A stretch of DNA of 64,000 nt from Amycolatopsis sp. CA-128772 (GCF_002904295.1 NZ_PPHG01000027.1:77953-141952), one strand, 5' to 3'; counted from the stretch's first letter, positions 43,406-53,239 are shown. Program-made: numbers and translations. The notes: generated by a model from the sequence alone, not told the origin.

Positions 43406-45546
43406 AATCGGATGACTGCCCTCGACTTGCACAGGCGGAACTTTTTCGCCATCCCGGTGGCGGGGTGCTCGTCGGTGCTCCGGACGGCGGCCTGTTCCGG
43501 CTGCGTCACGACGACGCCGACGTCCGCGGACTGCTCGAAGCCTGCGACGGCAGCAGTACCGTCCACCAGCTCGCCGAGCGATGGCCCTTTGGTGGTCGCC
43601 TCCTCGAGTTGCTGGAAGCGTTGGCGCAACACGGCTGCCTTCGGAAACCCTCGTCGCGCTCCATACGACTACTGCTGGAAGGGGATGAAGAGCTGTTCGC
43701 GCACGTACCGAACGCCGGATTTCCCGTTGTGCAACCATCGGCCGACGTTGACGGAACGGACATCGCCGCCGGCGAAACGGTTCTTTTGCTCCTGTCCGCC
43801 AAGCTCGACCGGAATCTCCTCACGCTGGCTGAACGCCGGTGCCGCGAACTCGGGCTCCGCTGGACGCATCTCCATCTCGAACGTGGCCGCGGCTGGTTCG
43901 GGCCGCACGTGCGTCACGGCGGAAGTCCCACAGTGGACGACCTGCTGGCGAGGCGTCGTTGCGCCACCGCGGACCCCGGCCTGCTGTCCGCACTGGACGA
44001 CCCGATCCCGGTGGCGGGCCTGGAGCCGCCTGATGAAGCGAACCTGCGCTGGATGATCGGGACAGCGCTGGCCGACTTCCGGCGCTGGCTCGACGGCGAG
44101 CGCGCCTGGGCTGAGTGGCACGAGGTCGAACTCGATCCGGTGCAGGTTGCGGTCACCGCGCATCCGGTCCTGCCGTTCGCCGAAGTCGAGCGGCCCGCGG
44201 TGTTGCCGGCCGATCCGCACGCTCTCCTCGTCGACGACCGCACCGGGATCGTCCGCGGCCTCACCGACGTCGGGCATCACGCGTCGATCCCGCGGACGCT
44301 CACGACCGTGCGGGCCAATGTCTGCGACATCAGCCGGGTCAGCCCCTGGCGAAACGACCCGGTAGCGGGTGGCAGCACCTTCGGTGACCGGGAGGCCGCC
44401 GCCCGGGCCGCGGTCGGCGAGGCCGTCGAGCGCTACTGCGGCAATGTGGTCCAGCGTGAGCTGCTCACCAAGGCGACCTATTCCGAGCTGGCCGCGGCGG
44501 GCGAGCACGCCGTCGATCCCGACACCCTCGTCCTGTTCTCGGAACGCCAGTACGACACCCCGGGGTTCCCGTTCGTCCGCTTCACCCGTGACCTGCCCGT
44601 GCACTGGGTCCGCGGACACTCGGTCACGCGCGACGAGCCCGCCTGGGTACCGGCGAGCCTGGTTTACGCCAACTGGTTCACGCCGAGTTTCGCGGACGAC
44701 CCGCCCACCAACGGGACGTTCTTCCCCGGCATCGCCGCCGGGCCCGACGTGGCCGCGGCGACCGCCGCCGGCCTGCAGGAGGTCGTCGAGCGGCACGCCA
44801 CGATGACGTGGTGGCTCAACGCCGCCCGCCTGCCCGGCGCGCACCTGACGGCCGAGCTGCGAGCGGTGTGGCCGTCCAGTTACCGGCAGCGGCGCTGGCT
44901 CGTCCCGCTCGACAACGAGTTCGGGTTCCCGGTGCTCGCCGGCTGCGTCGAAGACCTCGACGACGGCCTCCTCACCGTCGGGTTCGCCGCCCGTCCCGAC
45001 CCCGTCCAGGCCGGCCTGAAAGCCTGGACCGAGGCGCTCACCTTGCAGGACATCGGCCGCGACCTGATTGAGGAGCACGGCGGGTACCGGAAGGCCGCAG
45101 GCGCGGGCCGGATCGACGGCACCGGGCTCAAGCCGTGGCGCGCCGACCGGGGTTACCTCGACGACTTCCGCCGGGACTTCCGGGACGTCGTCGACCTCAC
45201 CGCGCAGGTGCAGCTGCACCTCGACCCCCGGGCGCAGGACCTCATCCGGCCGTGGCTCGACGTCCCCGCCGAACGCCCGCTGCCGCCGCCGGCCGAAGAA
45301 GATCTGCGAGCCCTCGTCGAGCGGCGAGGCTATGAGGTGTTCCGGGCCGACATCACGACCCCGGACGTGCGCGCGGCGGGACTGCGGGTGGTGCGGACCC
45401 TCGTGCCCGGTCTGGTGCCGAACACCCCGGCCGCGTTCCCCGCCTTGGGACGTGGAGTGGTTGCGAACACCGCGGTCGAGCTGGGGTGGCGCGCCGAGCC
45501 GCTCGACGAGGCCGCGGTGAACCTGGTGCCGATGCCCCATGCCTGA
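43402..45546 (+). CDS. TOMM-type YcaO cyclodehydratase with fused leader-binding/E1-like N-terminus
   Basis: 714 residues. Residues 1-90 look like a small winged-helix leader-binding domain (DADVRGLLEACDGSSTVHQL); 90-250 resemble the E1/Ocin-ThiF-like domain of fused TOMM enzymes (AGETVLLLLSAKLDRNLLTL); from about 280 comes YcaO, with ATP/Mg residues in AAARAAVGEAVERYCGN, AGLQEVVERHATMTWWL and AGLKAWTEAL. YcaO uses ATP to activate backbone amides for ring closure by Ser, Thr or Cys. The C-terminus ends VPMPHA, a reduced form of the PxPxP end of azoline-forming YcaOs. GTG start overlapping the PPOX stop. Confidence 0.9.
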   Translation: MKSDDCPRLAQAELFRHPGGGVLVGAPDGGLFRLRHDDADVRGLLEACDGSSTVHQLAERWPFGGRLLELLEALAQHGCLRKPSSRSIRLLLEGDEELFAHVPNAGFPVVQPSADVDGTDIAAGETVLLLLSAKLDRNLLTLAERRCRELGLRWTHLHLERGRGWFGPHVRHGGSPTVDDLLARRRCATADPGLLSALDDPIPVAGLEPPDEANLRWMIGTALADFRRWLDGERAWAEWHEVELDPVQVAVTAHPVLPFAEVERPAVLPADPHALLVDDRTGIVRGLTDVGHHASIPRTLTTVRANVCDISRVSPWRNDPVAGGSTFGDREAAARAAVGEAVERYCGNVVQRELLTKATYSELAAAGEHAVDPDTLVLFSERQYDTPGFPFVRFTRDLPVHWVRGHSVTRDEPAWVPASLVYANWFTPSFADDPPTNGTFFPGIAAGPDVAAATAAGLQEVVERHATMTWWLNAARLPGAHLTAELRAVWPSSYRQRRWLVPLDNEFGFPVLAGCVEDLDDGLLTVGFAARPDPVQAGLKAWTEALTLQDIGRDLIEEHGGYRKAAGAGRIDGTGLKPWRADRGYLDDFRRDFRDVVDLTAQVQLHLDPRAQDLIRPWLDVPAERPLPPPAEEDLRALVERRGYEVFRADITTPDVRAAGLRVVRTLVPGLVPNTPAAFPALGRGVVANTAVELGWRAEPLDEAAVNLVPMPHA

Positions 45547-47533
45547 GGTCGTCGGCCGAGCGGTGCGGCGAGTGGACATCGCGGACAAGGTGACCGGCCG
45601 GCAGCGTTTCCTGACCGACCGATCCTGGCCCGGGGACGTCTGGGCCCGGGTCGTCCGGTCGCCGCACCCGAAAGCCAAGCTGATCGAGCTGAAGATCGAC
45701 GCACCCGGGGTGCTGGGCGTGTTCCTGCCCGAGGACGTTCCGGCGGGCCGGTTCAACCCGGCGCTCGCGCCGGACACACCGCAGCTGCGCGCGGCGTCGG
45801 ACAAGAAGCTCCTGACGCGGGTGGCTCAGCACGTCGGTGACGGCGTCGCTTTGGTGCTGGCCGAGGACGCCGTCTCGGCGGAACGCGCGGTCGCCGCCGC
45901 CGAGGCGTCCTGGGAGGTCCGCGAAGCGCTGATGACGATCGACGCGGCGCTCGCCGGTGGCGCGGTCCTGGGACGCATGGGGTTCGGGGACGACGTCGAG
46001 CGGCCCCTGCGGGAGGCCGCGGTCGTGGTCGACGAGCGGTTCGAGGTCGCCGGGGCCCACCACGTCTGTCTCGAGACGCACAGCTGCCGGGCGGTCCCGA
46101 CTCCGCATGGCGTCGAGATCTGGTCGAACACGCAGTCGCCAGGAGAGCTGCGGCACCTGGTGGCGCTCGTGCTCAGCCTGGCCGAGGCCGACGTCCGGGT
46201 ACGAAAGGTCGACGAAGGCGGCGGATTCGGCCTGCGTCAGGACATGTACGAAGAGGCGCTGGTCGCCTGGGCCGCGCGTGAGCTCGGGCGTCCGGTGCGG
46301 CTTATTTACGACCGCGCCGAAGAATTCCGCGCGACTCGGCGGCGCCACGGCATGCGCGCCGACGTGAAGCTCGGCGCCGACGCGACCGGTCTGGTGACGG
46401 CCCTCGACGTCCGTGCCGTCGTCGACTCCGGTGCCTACGGCTCGCACGCGCCCTACGTGGCCAACGCGATTGCATTGGCCGGCCGGACGATGTATCCGCG
46501 CGCGGCTCACCACTTCTCCGGCGAGGTGGTCCGGACGAACACGTTGCCTGGTGGTGCGTACCGCGGCTACGGGGTCGCCCAGCTCGGGTTCGCCGTGGAG
46601 ACCGCGGTCACCGGAGCCGCGCGCCGCCTGGGGATCGACCAGGTCGAGCTGCGGTGCCGCAACGCGCATCCTCGCCTGCGCGAGTGCCTCGAACGAGGCC
46701 GGGAGGCGTTCGGGTGGCCCCGCCGGGCCGAGCGCTCAGCAGACGTCCTGCGTGGTCACGGCGTCGCGATCGCCGTCAAGTCGACGGTGACCGGGGAGGA
46801 CTCCGAGTTCAGCCAAGCCCGCGTCGAGTTCCGCAAGGACGGCGGCGCGACGTTGATCACCGGGACCTGCGACAGCGGCACTGGCTCCTCGACCGTCCTG
46901 GCCCAAGTGGTCGCCCAGGAACTCGGCATCCCCGTGGAGGCGGTCCGGGTCGTCGAGGGGGACACGGCCGTGACACCGGCCGACGTCGGGAGCGCGGCCC
47001 AGCGAAGCGTCTTCCTCGGTGCCGGAGCAGCCCGGAAGGCAGCTCGTGCTGTGCGTGCCGGTTTTCGGGACCCGGTCGTTTTCCGCGCGGATCGGGCGCC
47101 GGCCAGCTATTGTGCCTGCTTCGTCGGTGTCGCCGTCGATCTCGCGATCGGCACCGTCACCGTGGAAGACTGCCTGATGGTCACCGACTGTGGTCGCGTG
47201 TTGAATCCCGCCGGCGCGGCCGGGCAGGTCCAGGGCGGTGTGGCGCAGGGCATCGGTCTCGCCCTGGTTGACCACTGCCCACCGGAAGGAGTCACGACCA
47301 TTCACGCCCATGGCGTGCCGACCAGCCTCGACGTACCGGATGTCCAGGCGTTGTTCGTCGACCGGCCGGTCGACGCTGCGCCGTACGGGGGCCTCGGCCT
47401 GGGTGAGTTGCCCATCGTGCCGGTCCCGGCGGCCGTGGCGGGGGCGATCGCGGACGCGACCGGCGTGCTCCCGACCTCGATCCCCCTGCGTCCGGACGTC
47501 GTTTGGGGCCTGCTCGCGGGAGCCGGCCGATGA
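45539..47533 (+). CDS. Molybdenum hydroxylase large subunit (xanthine dehydrogenase/CoxL family)
   Basis: 664 residues, about 100 shorter than usual. Molybdopterin-binding features are present: VDEGGGFGLRQDMYEEALVA, VDSGAYGSHAPYVANAIALA, LPGGAYRGYGVAQLGFAVET and ITGTCDSGTGSSTVLAQVVA; the catalytic glutamate is in GLGLGELPIVPVPAAVAGAI. No AYRCSFR-type Cys of CO dehydrogenase is seen, so it is hydroxylase-like. Family enzymes hydroxylate carbon next to nitrogen in heteroaromatic rings with water as oxygen donor. It overlaps the YcaO gene by 8 bases, placing it firmly in the RiPP operon. Confidence 0.9.
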   Translation: MPEVVGRAVRRVDIADKVTGRQRFLTDRSWPGDVWARVVRSPHPKAKLIELKIDAPGVLGVFLPEDVPAGRFNPALAPDTPQLRAASDKKLLTRVAQHVGDGVALVLAEDAVSAERAVAAAEASWEVREALMTIDAALAGGAVLGRMGFGDDVERPLREAAVVVDERFEVAGAHHVCLETHSCRAVPTPHGVEIWSNTQSPGELRHLVALVLSLAEADVRVRKVDEGGGFGLRQDMYEEALVAWAARELGRPVRLIYDRAEEFRATRRRHGMRADVKLGADATGLVTALDVRAVVDSGAYGSHAPYVANAIALAGRTMYPRAAHHFSGEVVRTNTLPGGAYRGYGVAQLGFAVETAVTGAARRLGIDQVELRCRNAHPRLRECLERGREAFGWPRRAERSADVLRGHGVAIAVKSTVTGEDSEFSQARVEFRKDGGATLITGTCDSGTGSSTVLAQVVAQELGIPVEAVRVVEGDTAVTPADVGSAAQRSVFLGAGAARKAARAVRAGFRDPVVFRADRAPASYCACFVGVAVDLAIGTVTVEDCLMVTDCGRVLNPAGAAGQVQGGVAQGIGLALVDHCPPEGVTTIHAHGVPTSLDVPDVQALFVDRPVDAAPYGGLGLGELPIVPVPAAVAGAIADATGVLPTSIPLRPDVVWGLLAGAGR

Positions 47534-48351
47534 TCCGGGTGGACGCTCCGCGGCGGCTGCTCCAACCGCGGTCAGTCGACGAGGCGATGGAGATGTTGGC
47601 TGAGCACCCGGACGCCGTGATCGTGGCCGGCGGAACGCTCGCTGTGCCGGCTTGGCGAGCGGGACCCGTGCCGGAGACCGCGCTCTGCCTCGGCGCCATC
47701 CGGGAACTCGCCTACACGGCCGAGGCCGGCTGCGGTGCACTGTGCAGCCTGCGCGAAATCGCGGCGCGGCATCCGGACGCGGCGTGGGGAAGTGCGGCCG
47801 CGTCGATCGGCGGGCCGGCCCTGCGCGAACTCGCCACCGTAGGGGGCAATGTGGTGGCGGCGTCACCGGGCTGTGTCGCCGTCGCGTTGCTGGTGGCCGA
47901 GGCGCACGGAGACGCTTTCGACCTCCGATCGCGCCGCCGGATCCACCGCGTTCCCCTGGTCGAGTTATTTATCAACCGTAATCTTCTGCTATTGTCCCTG
48001 AACTGGGCGCCGGGTGGTCATACGGCATTCGCGAAAGCAGCCGTTCGTGCCGCCGGGGGACCGAACATCGCGAGCGTGGCGGTGCGCCGCACGGCGGCGC
48101 GCGCGGCTGTCGCCGTAGGCATGCCCGGCCGGCTGCCGGCGAGACTGCCGTCGGCGGAAAAGTGCTGGCTGGCTGGCGAAGGCCCGGCTGAGGTGGCCGC
48201 GCAGGCCGCCGCGGAACTGACCTTGAACGACGACGCCCCGGACACCCGCCACGGGCGAGCCGTGGCCGCGACGCTGGTGCGCCGCCTGATCGTCCGGTGC
48301 GAAGGGAGAACTGCCGATGTCACAGGCGGACGTCAACGGAGTGCCACGTGA
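47530..48351 (+). CDS. Molybdenum hydroxylase FAD subunit (CoxM/XdhB-like)
   Basis: 273 residues from the ATG at 47530, which overlaps the large-subunit stop (ATGA). FAD-binding motifs of the family: AVIVAGGTLAVP and LRELATVGGNVVAASPGC; the C-terminal CO_deh_flav_C part follows (AFAKAAVRAAGGPNIASVAV). It passes electrons from the 2Fe-2S subunit to an acceptor (NAD, oxygen or other). Slightly short of the usual 290. Confidence 0.88.
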   Translation: MIRVDAPRRLLQPRSVDEAMEMLAEHPDAVIVAGGTLAVPAWRAGPVPETALCLGAIRELAYTAEAGCGALCSLREIAARHPDAAWGSAAASIGGPALRELATVGGNVVAASPGCVAVALLVAEAHGDAFDLRSRRRIHRVPLVELFINRNLLLLSLNWAPGGHTAFAKAAVRAAGGPNIASVAVRRTAARAAVAVGMPGRLPARLPSAEKCWLAGEGPAEVAAQAAAELTLNDDAPDTRHGRAVAATLVRRLIVRCEGRTADVTGGRQRSAT

Positions 48352-48787
48352 ACTGCCGGACGACGGCCGCAGCCTGGTCACGTGGCTGCGGGAACTGGGT
48401 TTGACGGGAACGAAGTCACCCTGCGGGAGTGGCCATTGCGGAGGGTGCACCGTCCTGCTCGACGAGAGGCCCGTGCTGTCGTGCATCGTCCTCGCGGCCA
48501 CGACCCGGGGACGCCGGATCACGACGATCGAAGGTCTGGCGGAAAGGGAAGACGAGCTGCTGGAACAGTTCGCCGAACACAGTGCGGCGCAATGCGGCTT
48601 CTGCACCCCCGGAATGATCGTCGCCGCGCGGGCTCACCTGTCGCAACCTCATGAGCCGAGTGACGAGCGGCAAGCCGCTCGCCGGGCGTTGGCCGGGAAT
48701 GTCTGCCGCTGTACCGGTTACACCCGCATCGTCGACGCGGTCTTGTCCTGTGAGTCCGCCGAGGAGGGAGCACCGTGCGCAAAGTGA
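48317..48787 (+). CDS. Molybdenum hydroxylase 2Fe-2S subunit (CoxS/XdhC-like)
   Basis: 156 residues. Two clusters are marked by CGSGHCGGCTVLLDERPVLS plus the next Cys (plant-type ferredoxin) and by CGFCTPGMIVAA with NVCRCTGYTRI (helical alpha cluster). All expected cysteines are present. SD GAAGGGAG before ATG 48317; it overlaps the FAD-subunit gene by 35 bases and the exporter gene by 13. It completes a functional three-subunit hydroxylase. Confidence 0.93.
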   Translation: MSQADVNGVPRELPDDGRSLVTWLRELGLTGTKSPCGSGHCGGCTVLLDERPVLSCIVLAATTRGRRITTIEGLAEREDELLEQFAEHSAAQCGFCTPGMIVAARAHLSQPHEPSDERQAARRALAGNVCRCTGYTRIVDAVLSCESAEEGAPCAK

Positions 48788-50025
48788 TCCACGACTTGGC
48801 GGTGGTCCGCCGGAACCCGGCCTTCCGCTGGTTCTGGCTGGGCATGCTGATCTCCCGCGCCGGCGACGCGTTCACCACCGTGGCTCTGTCCTGGCTCGTG
48901 CTCACCACCGCCGGCCCGGCCGAGCTCGGTGTCGTGCTGTTGTGCTTCGGCCTTCCCCGGATCTTCAGCGCGCCGATCGCCGGCCGGCTGCTGGATCGGT
49001 TCCAGCCGCGGGTGCTTCTCGGCTGGGACAACGCGTTGCGCGGCGTACTCGTCGCCTTGCTGCCCCTGTTGGCGGCCGTTGGGCTGCTGAACGTTCCGGC
49101 CATCTGCGTGATCGCGGCTGCCTGCGCCGCGCTGTCGGCAGTCACCGAGGTCGCCGAAGGCGCGCTGGTACCGCGGTTGGTCGAGGACTCCGACCTGGAG
49201 CCGGCGAACGCCTTGCTGGGGGCCAACTGGGAGCTCGCCTACATCGTCGGGCCACCGGTGTCCGGCCTGATCGTCGCCTTGACCGGGGCGTCACCCGCCC
49301 TGATCGTGGACGCGCTCTCATTCGGCTTGATGAGCCTGATCTGCTTCAAGCTCCCGCACGTTCGGATGACGTCGACCGAGCCGCCCGTCGGGTTCGTCGA
49401 GAAGTGGCTGGGCACCGGCGCGCTGTTCCGCCTCCCCGCTGTCCTCACGCTCACCCTGGCCACCGTCGGGTTCCTCTTCCTCAACGGCATGGTGGAGGTC
49501 TTTTACCCGGTCTTCAGCCGGGACGGGCTGCGCGCCGGCTCGAGCGCGTACGGACTGCTCGTCGGCGTGACGGGCGGGGGAGCGCTGCTCGGCGTCGTCT
49601 TCGGCCAGGCGTTGTCCCGCAACCTCCGTCCGACGGTCAAGATCGCGCTGGCCATCGGGGGTGGCGCGCCCTTCTTCGGTCTCCTGGCCCTTGCACACAA
49701 CGTCGTGATCGCCGTCGTCCTGGTCGGCGTGGCGTCCTTCCTGTGGGGCCCCTACTACGTCGTCGAACGGTCACTGGTCCAGCGACTGATCCCGCCGGAC
49801 TTGCGCGGGCAAGTGATGGGCGCGCGCACCGCGATCTCTTCACTGGGCTTCCCCCTGGGCAGTGCCGCCGCGGGCGCGATCATGGCCGGCGCAAGTATCG
49901 ACGTCGTCATCCTCGCCATGACTCTGGCCTACGCCGCGCTCGCCCTCGTGCCGCTGCTGTCGAGCCCGGTCCGGAAAGCCGTGGCAGCGCAGCGGGCAGC
50001 TCAGAACTCGGCTGTTTCCCGGTAA
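48775..50025 (+). CDS. MFS exporter of the RiPP operon
   Basis: 416 residues, GTG start after GGAGGGAG, overlapping the ferredoxin gene. About twelve membrane segments; the start FRWFWLGMLISRAGDAFTTV, followed by ALSWLVL, and the loop AGRLLDRFQPRVLLGWDN fit the DHA3-type (macrolide efflux-like) MFS group. Last gene of the operon, so probably exports the mature peptide and gives self-immunity. Its 3' end overlaps the convergent ABC gene by 25 bases. Confidence 0.9.
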   Translation: MRKVIHDLAVVRRNPAFRWFWLGMLISRAGDAFTTVALSWLVLTTAGPAELGVVLLCFGLPRIFSAPIAGRLLDRFQPRVLLGWDNALRGVLVALLPLLAAVGLLNVPAICVIAAACAALSAVTEVAEGALVPRLVEDSDLEPANALLGANWELAYIVGPPVSGLIVALTGASPALIVDALSFGLMSLICFKLPHVRMTSTEPPVGFVEKWLGTGALFRLPAVLTLTLATVGFLFLNGMVEVFYPVFSRDGLRAGSSAYGLLVGVTGGGALLGVVFGQALSRNLRPTVKIALAIGGGAPFFGLLALAHNVVIAVVLVGVASFLWGPYYVVERSLVQRLIPPDLRGQVMGARTAISSLGFPLGSAAAGAIMAGASIDVVILAMTLAYAALALVPLLSSPVRKAVAAQRAAQNSAVSR

Positions 50026-51944
50026 GCGGCCGCTTGGATCTCGTACAGCTCGCTGTACAGTCCGCCGGCCGCTTGCAGCTGGTCGTGCGTACCTTGCTCG
50101 ACGATGCGGCCGCCCTCGAGCACGACAATGCGGTCGGCGGAGCGAACGTTGGCGAGGCGGTGGGTGACGAGGATCGTCGTCCGGGTGCCTTCACCGGTCA
50201 GGCTCGCACTGCGCAGACCATCGAAGACCCGGGCTTCGGCGCGGGCGTCGAGGGCCGCGGTCGGCTCGTCCGCCACCAGCAGGGCGGCGTCCCGGTAGAT
50301 ACCACGTGCGACGCCGATCCGTTGCCACTGCCCGCCGGAGAGATCCTGACCTTCCTGGAACCGGCGAGACAGAAGCGTCTTTTCCTTGTACGGCAGGCCG
50401 TCGATCACCTCGTCGGCGCCCGACAGGGAGATGGCCTGCCGCCAGCCGAAGCCATCTCTGTCGTCTCGCGACAGTCGGCCGACCCGGATGTTGTTCTCCG
50501 CCGTCATCGGCCACTCGGCGGGGTTCTGCGCGATCACGGCGACCTGCTCGTGCGCGCTGAGCGGGTCGGCGGCGGCCAGGTCGACGTCGTCCCAGGTGAC
50601 GGTTCCGCTGGTGGCGGGGAAGAGGCCGGTCAGCACCTTGCCGAGCGTCGTCTTCCCGGACCCGTTCTCTCCGACGAGGGCCACGACCTCCCCGCGCCGG
50701 ATGGTGAGGTCCAGTTCGTGCAGCGCGGGCCGATCTTGCCCGGGGTAGGTGAACGACACGTTCGTCAAGCGGATGATTCGCGGGTCTTCCGGCGCCTTCA
50801 GCGCACGACGGGGCTGACGGCGGCGAACCGCTTCGTCGACCAGTTCACGGTACATCTCCAGGTGGAACGCGCCCTCGTGTAACTGGTTGATCTCGCGCAG
50901 ACTGTTCGTCAACGCCGTTGCCGCGGTGCGCATCGCGAGCAGTGCGGTGCCGGCGACGGCCAGCGGCATCGCAGCGGTCCACAGGAGCAGCAGCAGGACT
51001 CCGTAGGCGGCCCCAGTGCCGACGCCGGCGATCGCGCGGCCCGCCAGTCGGATGCCGGTGCTGCGTCGGGCAAGACGGATCTCGTCGTACATCAACCCGT
51101 CGGCGATGCGGTCGTACTCGCTCTGCAGGCGATCCTGCAGGGTCAGGGCGTGGCGTTCGAGGGCAAAGTCCCGAGAGGTGGCGGCGGTGCCGACGACCGA
51201 CTTGCGCATTTCGCGGGTGACGTTGTCGAGAAAGTGCCGTCGGTTGAGCCGGACGACCCGGCCGGACGCCCAGGCGTCGGCGGATGCTCCGAGCAGCAGC
51301 ACGAGGGGTAGCCAGGGGTTGAGCAGGCCGGCCGTAACAAGGGCGGCGAGCATCGACACCGCGGCGCCGAACAGCCGCGCGACCTGCTGCACGCCCAAGC
51401 CGATGTATTCGACGCCGTCCTGGGAGCCGCGTCGGGCCAGCTCCTGGAAGTCCGCGTCTTCGAGGTCGAGCAGGCCGACGCGCAGTACGGCGGCCGTGAC
51501 CGCGCCGTCGGCGGCGCGGATCACCCGCGGTCGCAGCGTCCCTTCGACCGCGCTCGCGGCCGACTCCATGACGGCTCGAGTCGCATAGGTCGCGATGACC
51601 AGGACCATCGCGGGCAGCGAAGCAGCCAGCTTGTCCAGGGTGGGCCCGTCCCGGAGCAAGGCCGAGAACACGTCGGCAGTCATCAGCAGCCCGTAGGCCG
51701 CGGCCACTCCCGACGCCGCGTGGGTCAGCGCGACGAACACGGCCAAGCGCCGGGAGGTCTTCCAGGCCAACCCGGCAATCATCGAAAACGCCGACGGTAA
51801 GGTCCGCACAGACCGCCATACCCCTGCCGAAGCGACATCCTCTCCGACCCGCGCCCATTTCGGCGTCGCCAGATTTTCGGCGCCGATGAGGGCCACGTGA
51901 GTTGGGCTGTTGTCGTCGTCGGGTCCTGCGCTGTCGCCCGCCAC
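50001..51944 (-). CDS. ABC exporter, fused permease and ATPase
   Basis: 647 residues from a GTG. The N-terminal part has six predicted membrane helices (about 60-340). The ATPase has Walker A LVGENGSGKTTLGKVL, Q-loop VIAQNPAEWPMT, signature LSGGQWQRIGVARGIY and Walker B ALLVADEP. The permease is of the lasso/lanthipeptide-exporter type without a C39 peptidase domain, so it would not cut the leader. Convergent with the RiPP operon and tail-overlapping; it may be a second exporter or immunity pump for the peptide. Confidence 0.88.
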   Translation of the reverse strand: MAGDSAGPDDDNSPTHVALIGAENLATPKWARVGEDVASAGVWRSVRTLPSAFSMIAGLAWKTSRRLAVFVALTHAASGVAAAYGLLMTADVFSALLRDGPTLDKLAASLPAMVLVIATYATRAVMESAASAVEGTLRPRVIRAADGAVTAAVLRVGLLDLEDADFQELARRGSQDGVEYIGLGVQQVARLFGAAVSMLAALVTAGLLNPWLPLVLLLGASADAWASGRVVRLNRRHFLDNVTREMRKSVVGTAATSRDFALERHALTLQDRLQSEYDRIADGLMYDEIRLARRSTGIRLAGRAIAGVGTGAAYGVLLLLLWTAAMPLAVAGTALLAMRTAATALTNSLREINQLHEGAFHLEMYRELVDEAVRRRQPRRALKAPEDPRIIRLTNVSFTYPGQDRPALHELDLTIRRGEVVALVGENGSGKTTLGKVLTGLFPATSGTVTWDDVDLAAADPLSAHEQVAVIAQNPAEWPMTAENNIRVGRLSRDDRDGFGWRQAISLSGADEVIDGLPYKEKTLLSRRFQEGQDLSGGQWQRIGVARGIYRDAALLVADEPTAALDARAEARVFDGLRSASLTGEGTRTTILVTHRLANVRSADRIVVLEGGRIVEQGTHDQLQAAGGLYSELYEIQAAAYRETAEF

Positions 51945-52501
51945 GAATCCCCCTTCGTCGCCGGTTCACGTCGGTTCGCAGATCACCAGCTTAGCTGGCA
52001 ATCGCCTGGCACGAATGGCGGCCGGACTCCTTCTTCGGACATTTTCGAGACCGGTCGGCAAGCCCGGGTGCACGGGCGAAGGCAGGCTGAGGAGCTTGTT
52101 GGCGTCGGACGCGGAACCAAACAGGAGATCAATCAACTTGGCGAGTACTGGTCACCGGACGCGCAGATCGGAGGACAGGTGTCACAGAGCAGGCTCATCA
52201 GTGCAGGTCAAGGGGCTGGGTCGGCCGATCGGGTGAGGATGGTTCCGTGGGTGGCCGACATGACTGCTTCCTACTAGGTTGAGAGATGTCGACCTCGGTC
52301 GTGCCGGTTCGATGACCAGCGCTGCCAGGCCGTCGACTTGGGGAGGATGGGGATGAATCGCGTGCTTGCCGCGCCGTCCGGATGCGGTCGACCTGCTCGA
52401 TAAGAGCCTGAATTGCCGCGGTTTCCGGGTTGATCGTGACTTCACCGCCTCTCCGGGTCACACGGCAACCGTGGCTGCTCGAAGGCGAAACGGAGAGAGC
52501 C
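51945..52501. other. Gap upstream of the ABC exporter and the regulator
   Basis: About 555 bases. Two short frames look partly protein-like: plus-strand to 52277 (TKQEINQLGEYWSPDAQIGG) and minus-strand from about 52461 (TINPETAAIQALIEQVDRI), but neither has a good start or family. Promoters for the divergent genes must lie here. Confidence 0.4.
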
Positions 52502-53239
52502 TTGTGCTACTCGGACAAGCGTGACCTTCAAGGTGTGGATATCGAGATCGGACCCTTCGGCCCGATCGGTGACGCGCTGCGCAACGTGCTCGCGTCGATA
52601 CAGCACAGCCGGCACCTGGACCGGCTGCCGGCTTCGGCGGAAGGGTGGACGACGGTTTCGTCGTTGGTGAGGCGGACGCCGATCACAGCTTTGTCGATGG
52701 GGCCGCCGACCGTGCGAGAAGTGCTTCCGCTTCCCGCACTCATCCCCGTGGGCCGGGGTGATCTGGTCACCGTCCCGGCCGAGCTCCGCCGCCGTACCGT
52801 CGTCTTCGCCGGCCGTCGGCGAGCCGGGGAAAGTCCGGCGTCGCCGAACCTGCATACGCGTGCGGTTCCGCTCGAGTTTCCGTGCGGCGTCCTGACGATC
52901 GAAGACACCCTGGCGGTGTTGTGGCAGCCCAAAGATCCCGCCCTGAAGGTGCTTTCGGGCGACCGCGAGCTGATCGGCACGTTCGCCTCACTGCACGACG
53001 CGTTGTGGTTGCTGCTGGGCCGAGAAGCGGAGGGAGTCCCGACGGCGGTCGCGCCACCCCGGCACCTGCGTCCGGTGCTCGACTCCCTGGCCGACGGGGT
53101 GACCGACCAGGCGGCTCAGCGAGTCCTGGCCCTGTCGTCGCGGACGTTCACCAGACGTGCGTCAGAACTTCTCGACCTCCTCGGCGCGCGGAGCCGGTTC
53201 CAAGCCGGTGCGGAGGCGTCGCGCCGTCGGTGGGTCTGA
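52502..53239 (+). CDS. HTH transcriptional regulator (LuxR/TrmB-like)
   Basis: About 245 residues from a TTG at 52502 (after GGAGAG); TTG 52430 and others are possible. The C-terminus DQAAQRVLALSSRTFTRRAS with ELLDLLGARSRFQAGAEASR matches the LuxR-type helix-turn-helix at the end of actinobacterial TrmB-like regulators. The middle (PLEFPCGVLTIEDTLAVLWQ) is like the effector part of that group. It lies beside the RiPP locus, divergent from the ABC exporter, and may control the cluster. Confidence 0.7.
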   Translation: MCYSDKRDLQGVDIEIGPFGPIGDALRNVLASIQHSRHLDRLPASAEGWTTVSSLVRRTPITALSMGPPTVREVLPLPALIPVGRGDLVTVPAELRRRTVVFAGRRRAGESPASPNLHTRAVPLEFPCGVLTIEDTLAVLWQPKDPALKVLSGDRELIGTFASLHDALWLLLGREAEGVPTAVAPPRHLRPVLDSLADGVTDQAAQRVLALSSRTFTRRASELLDLLGARSRFQAGAEASRRRWV

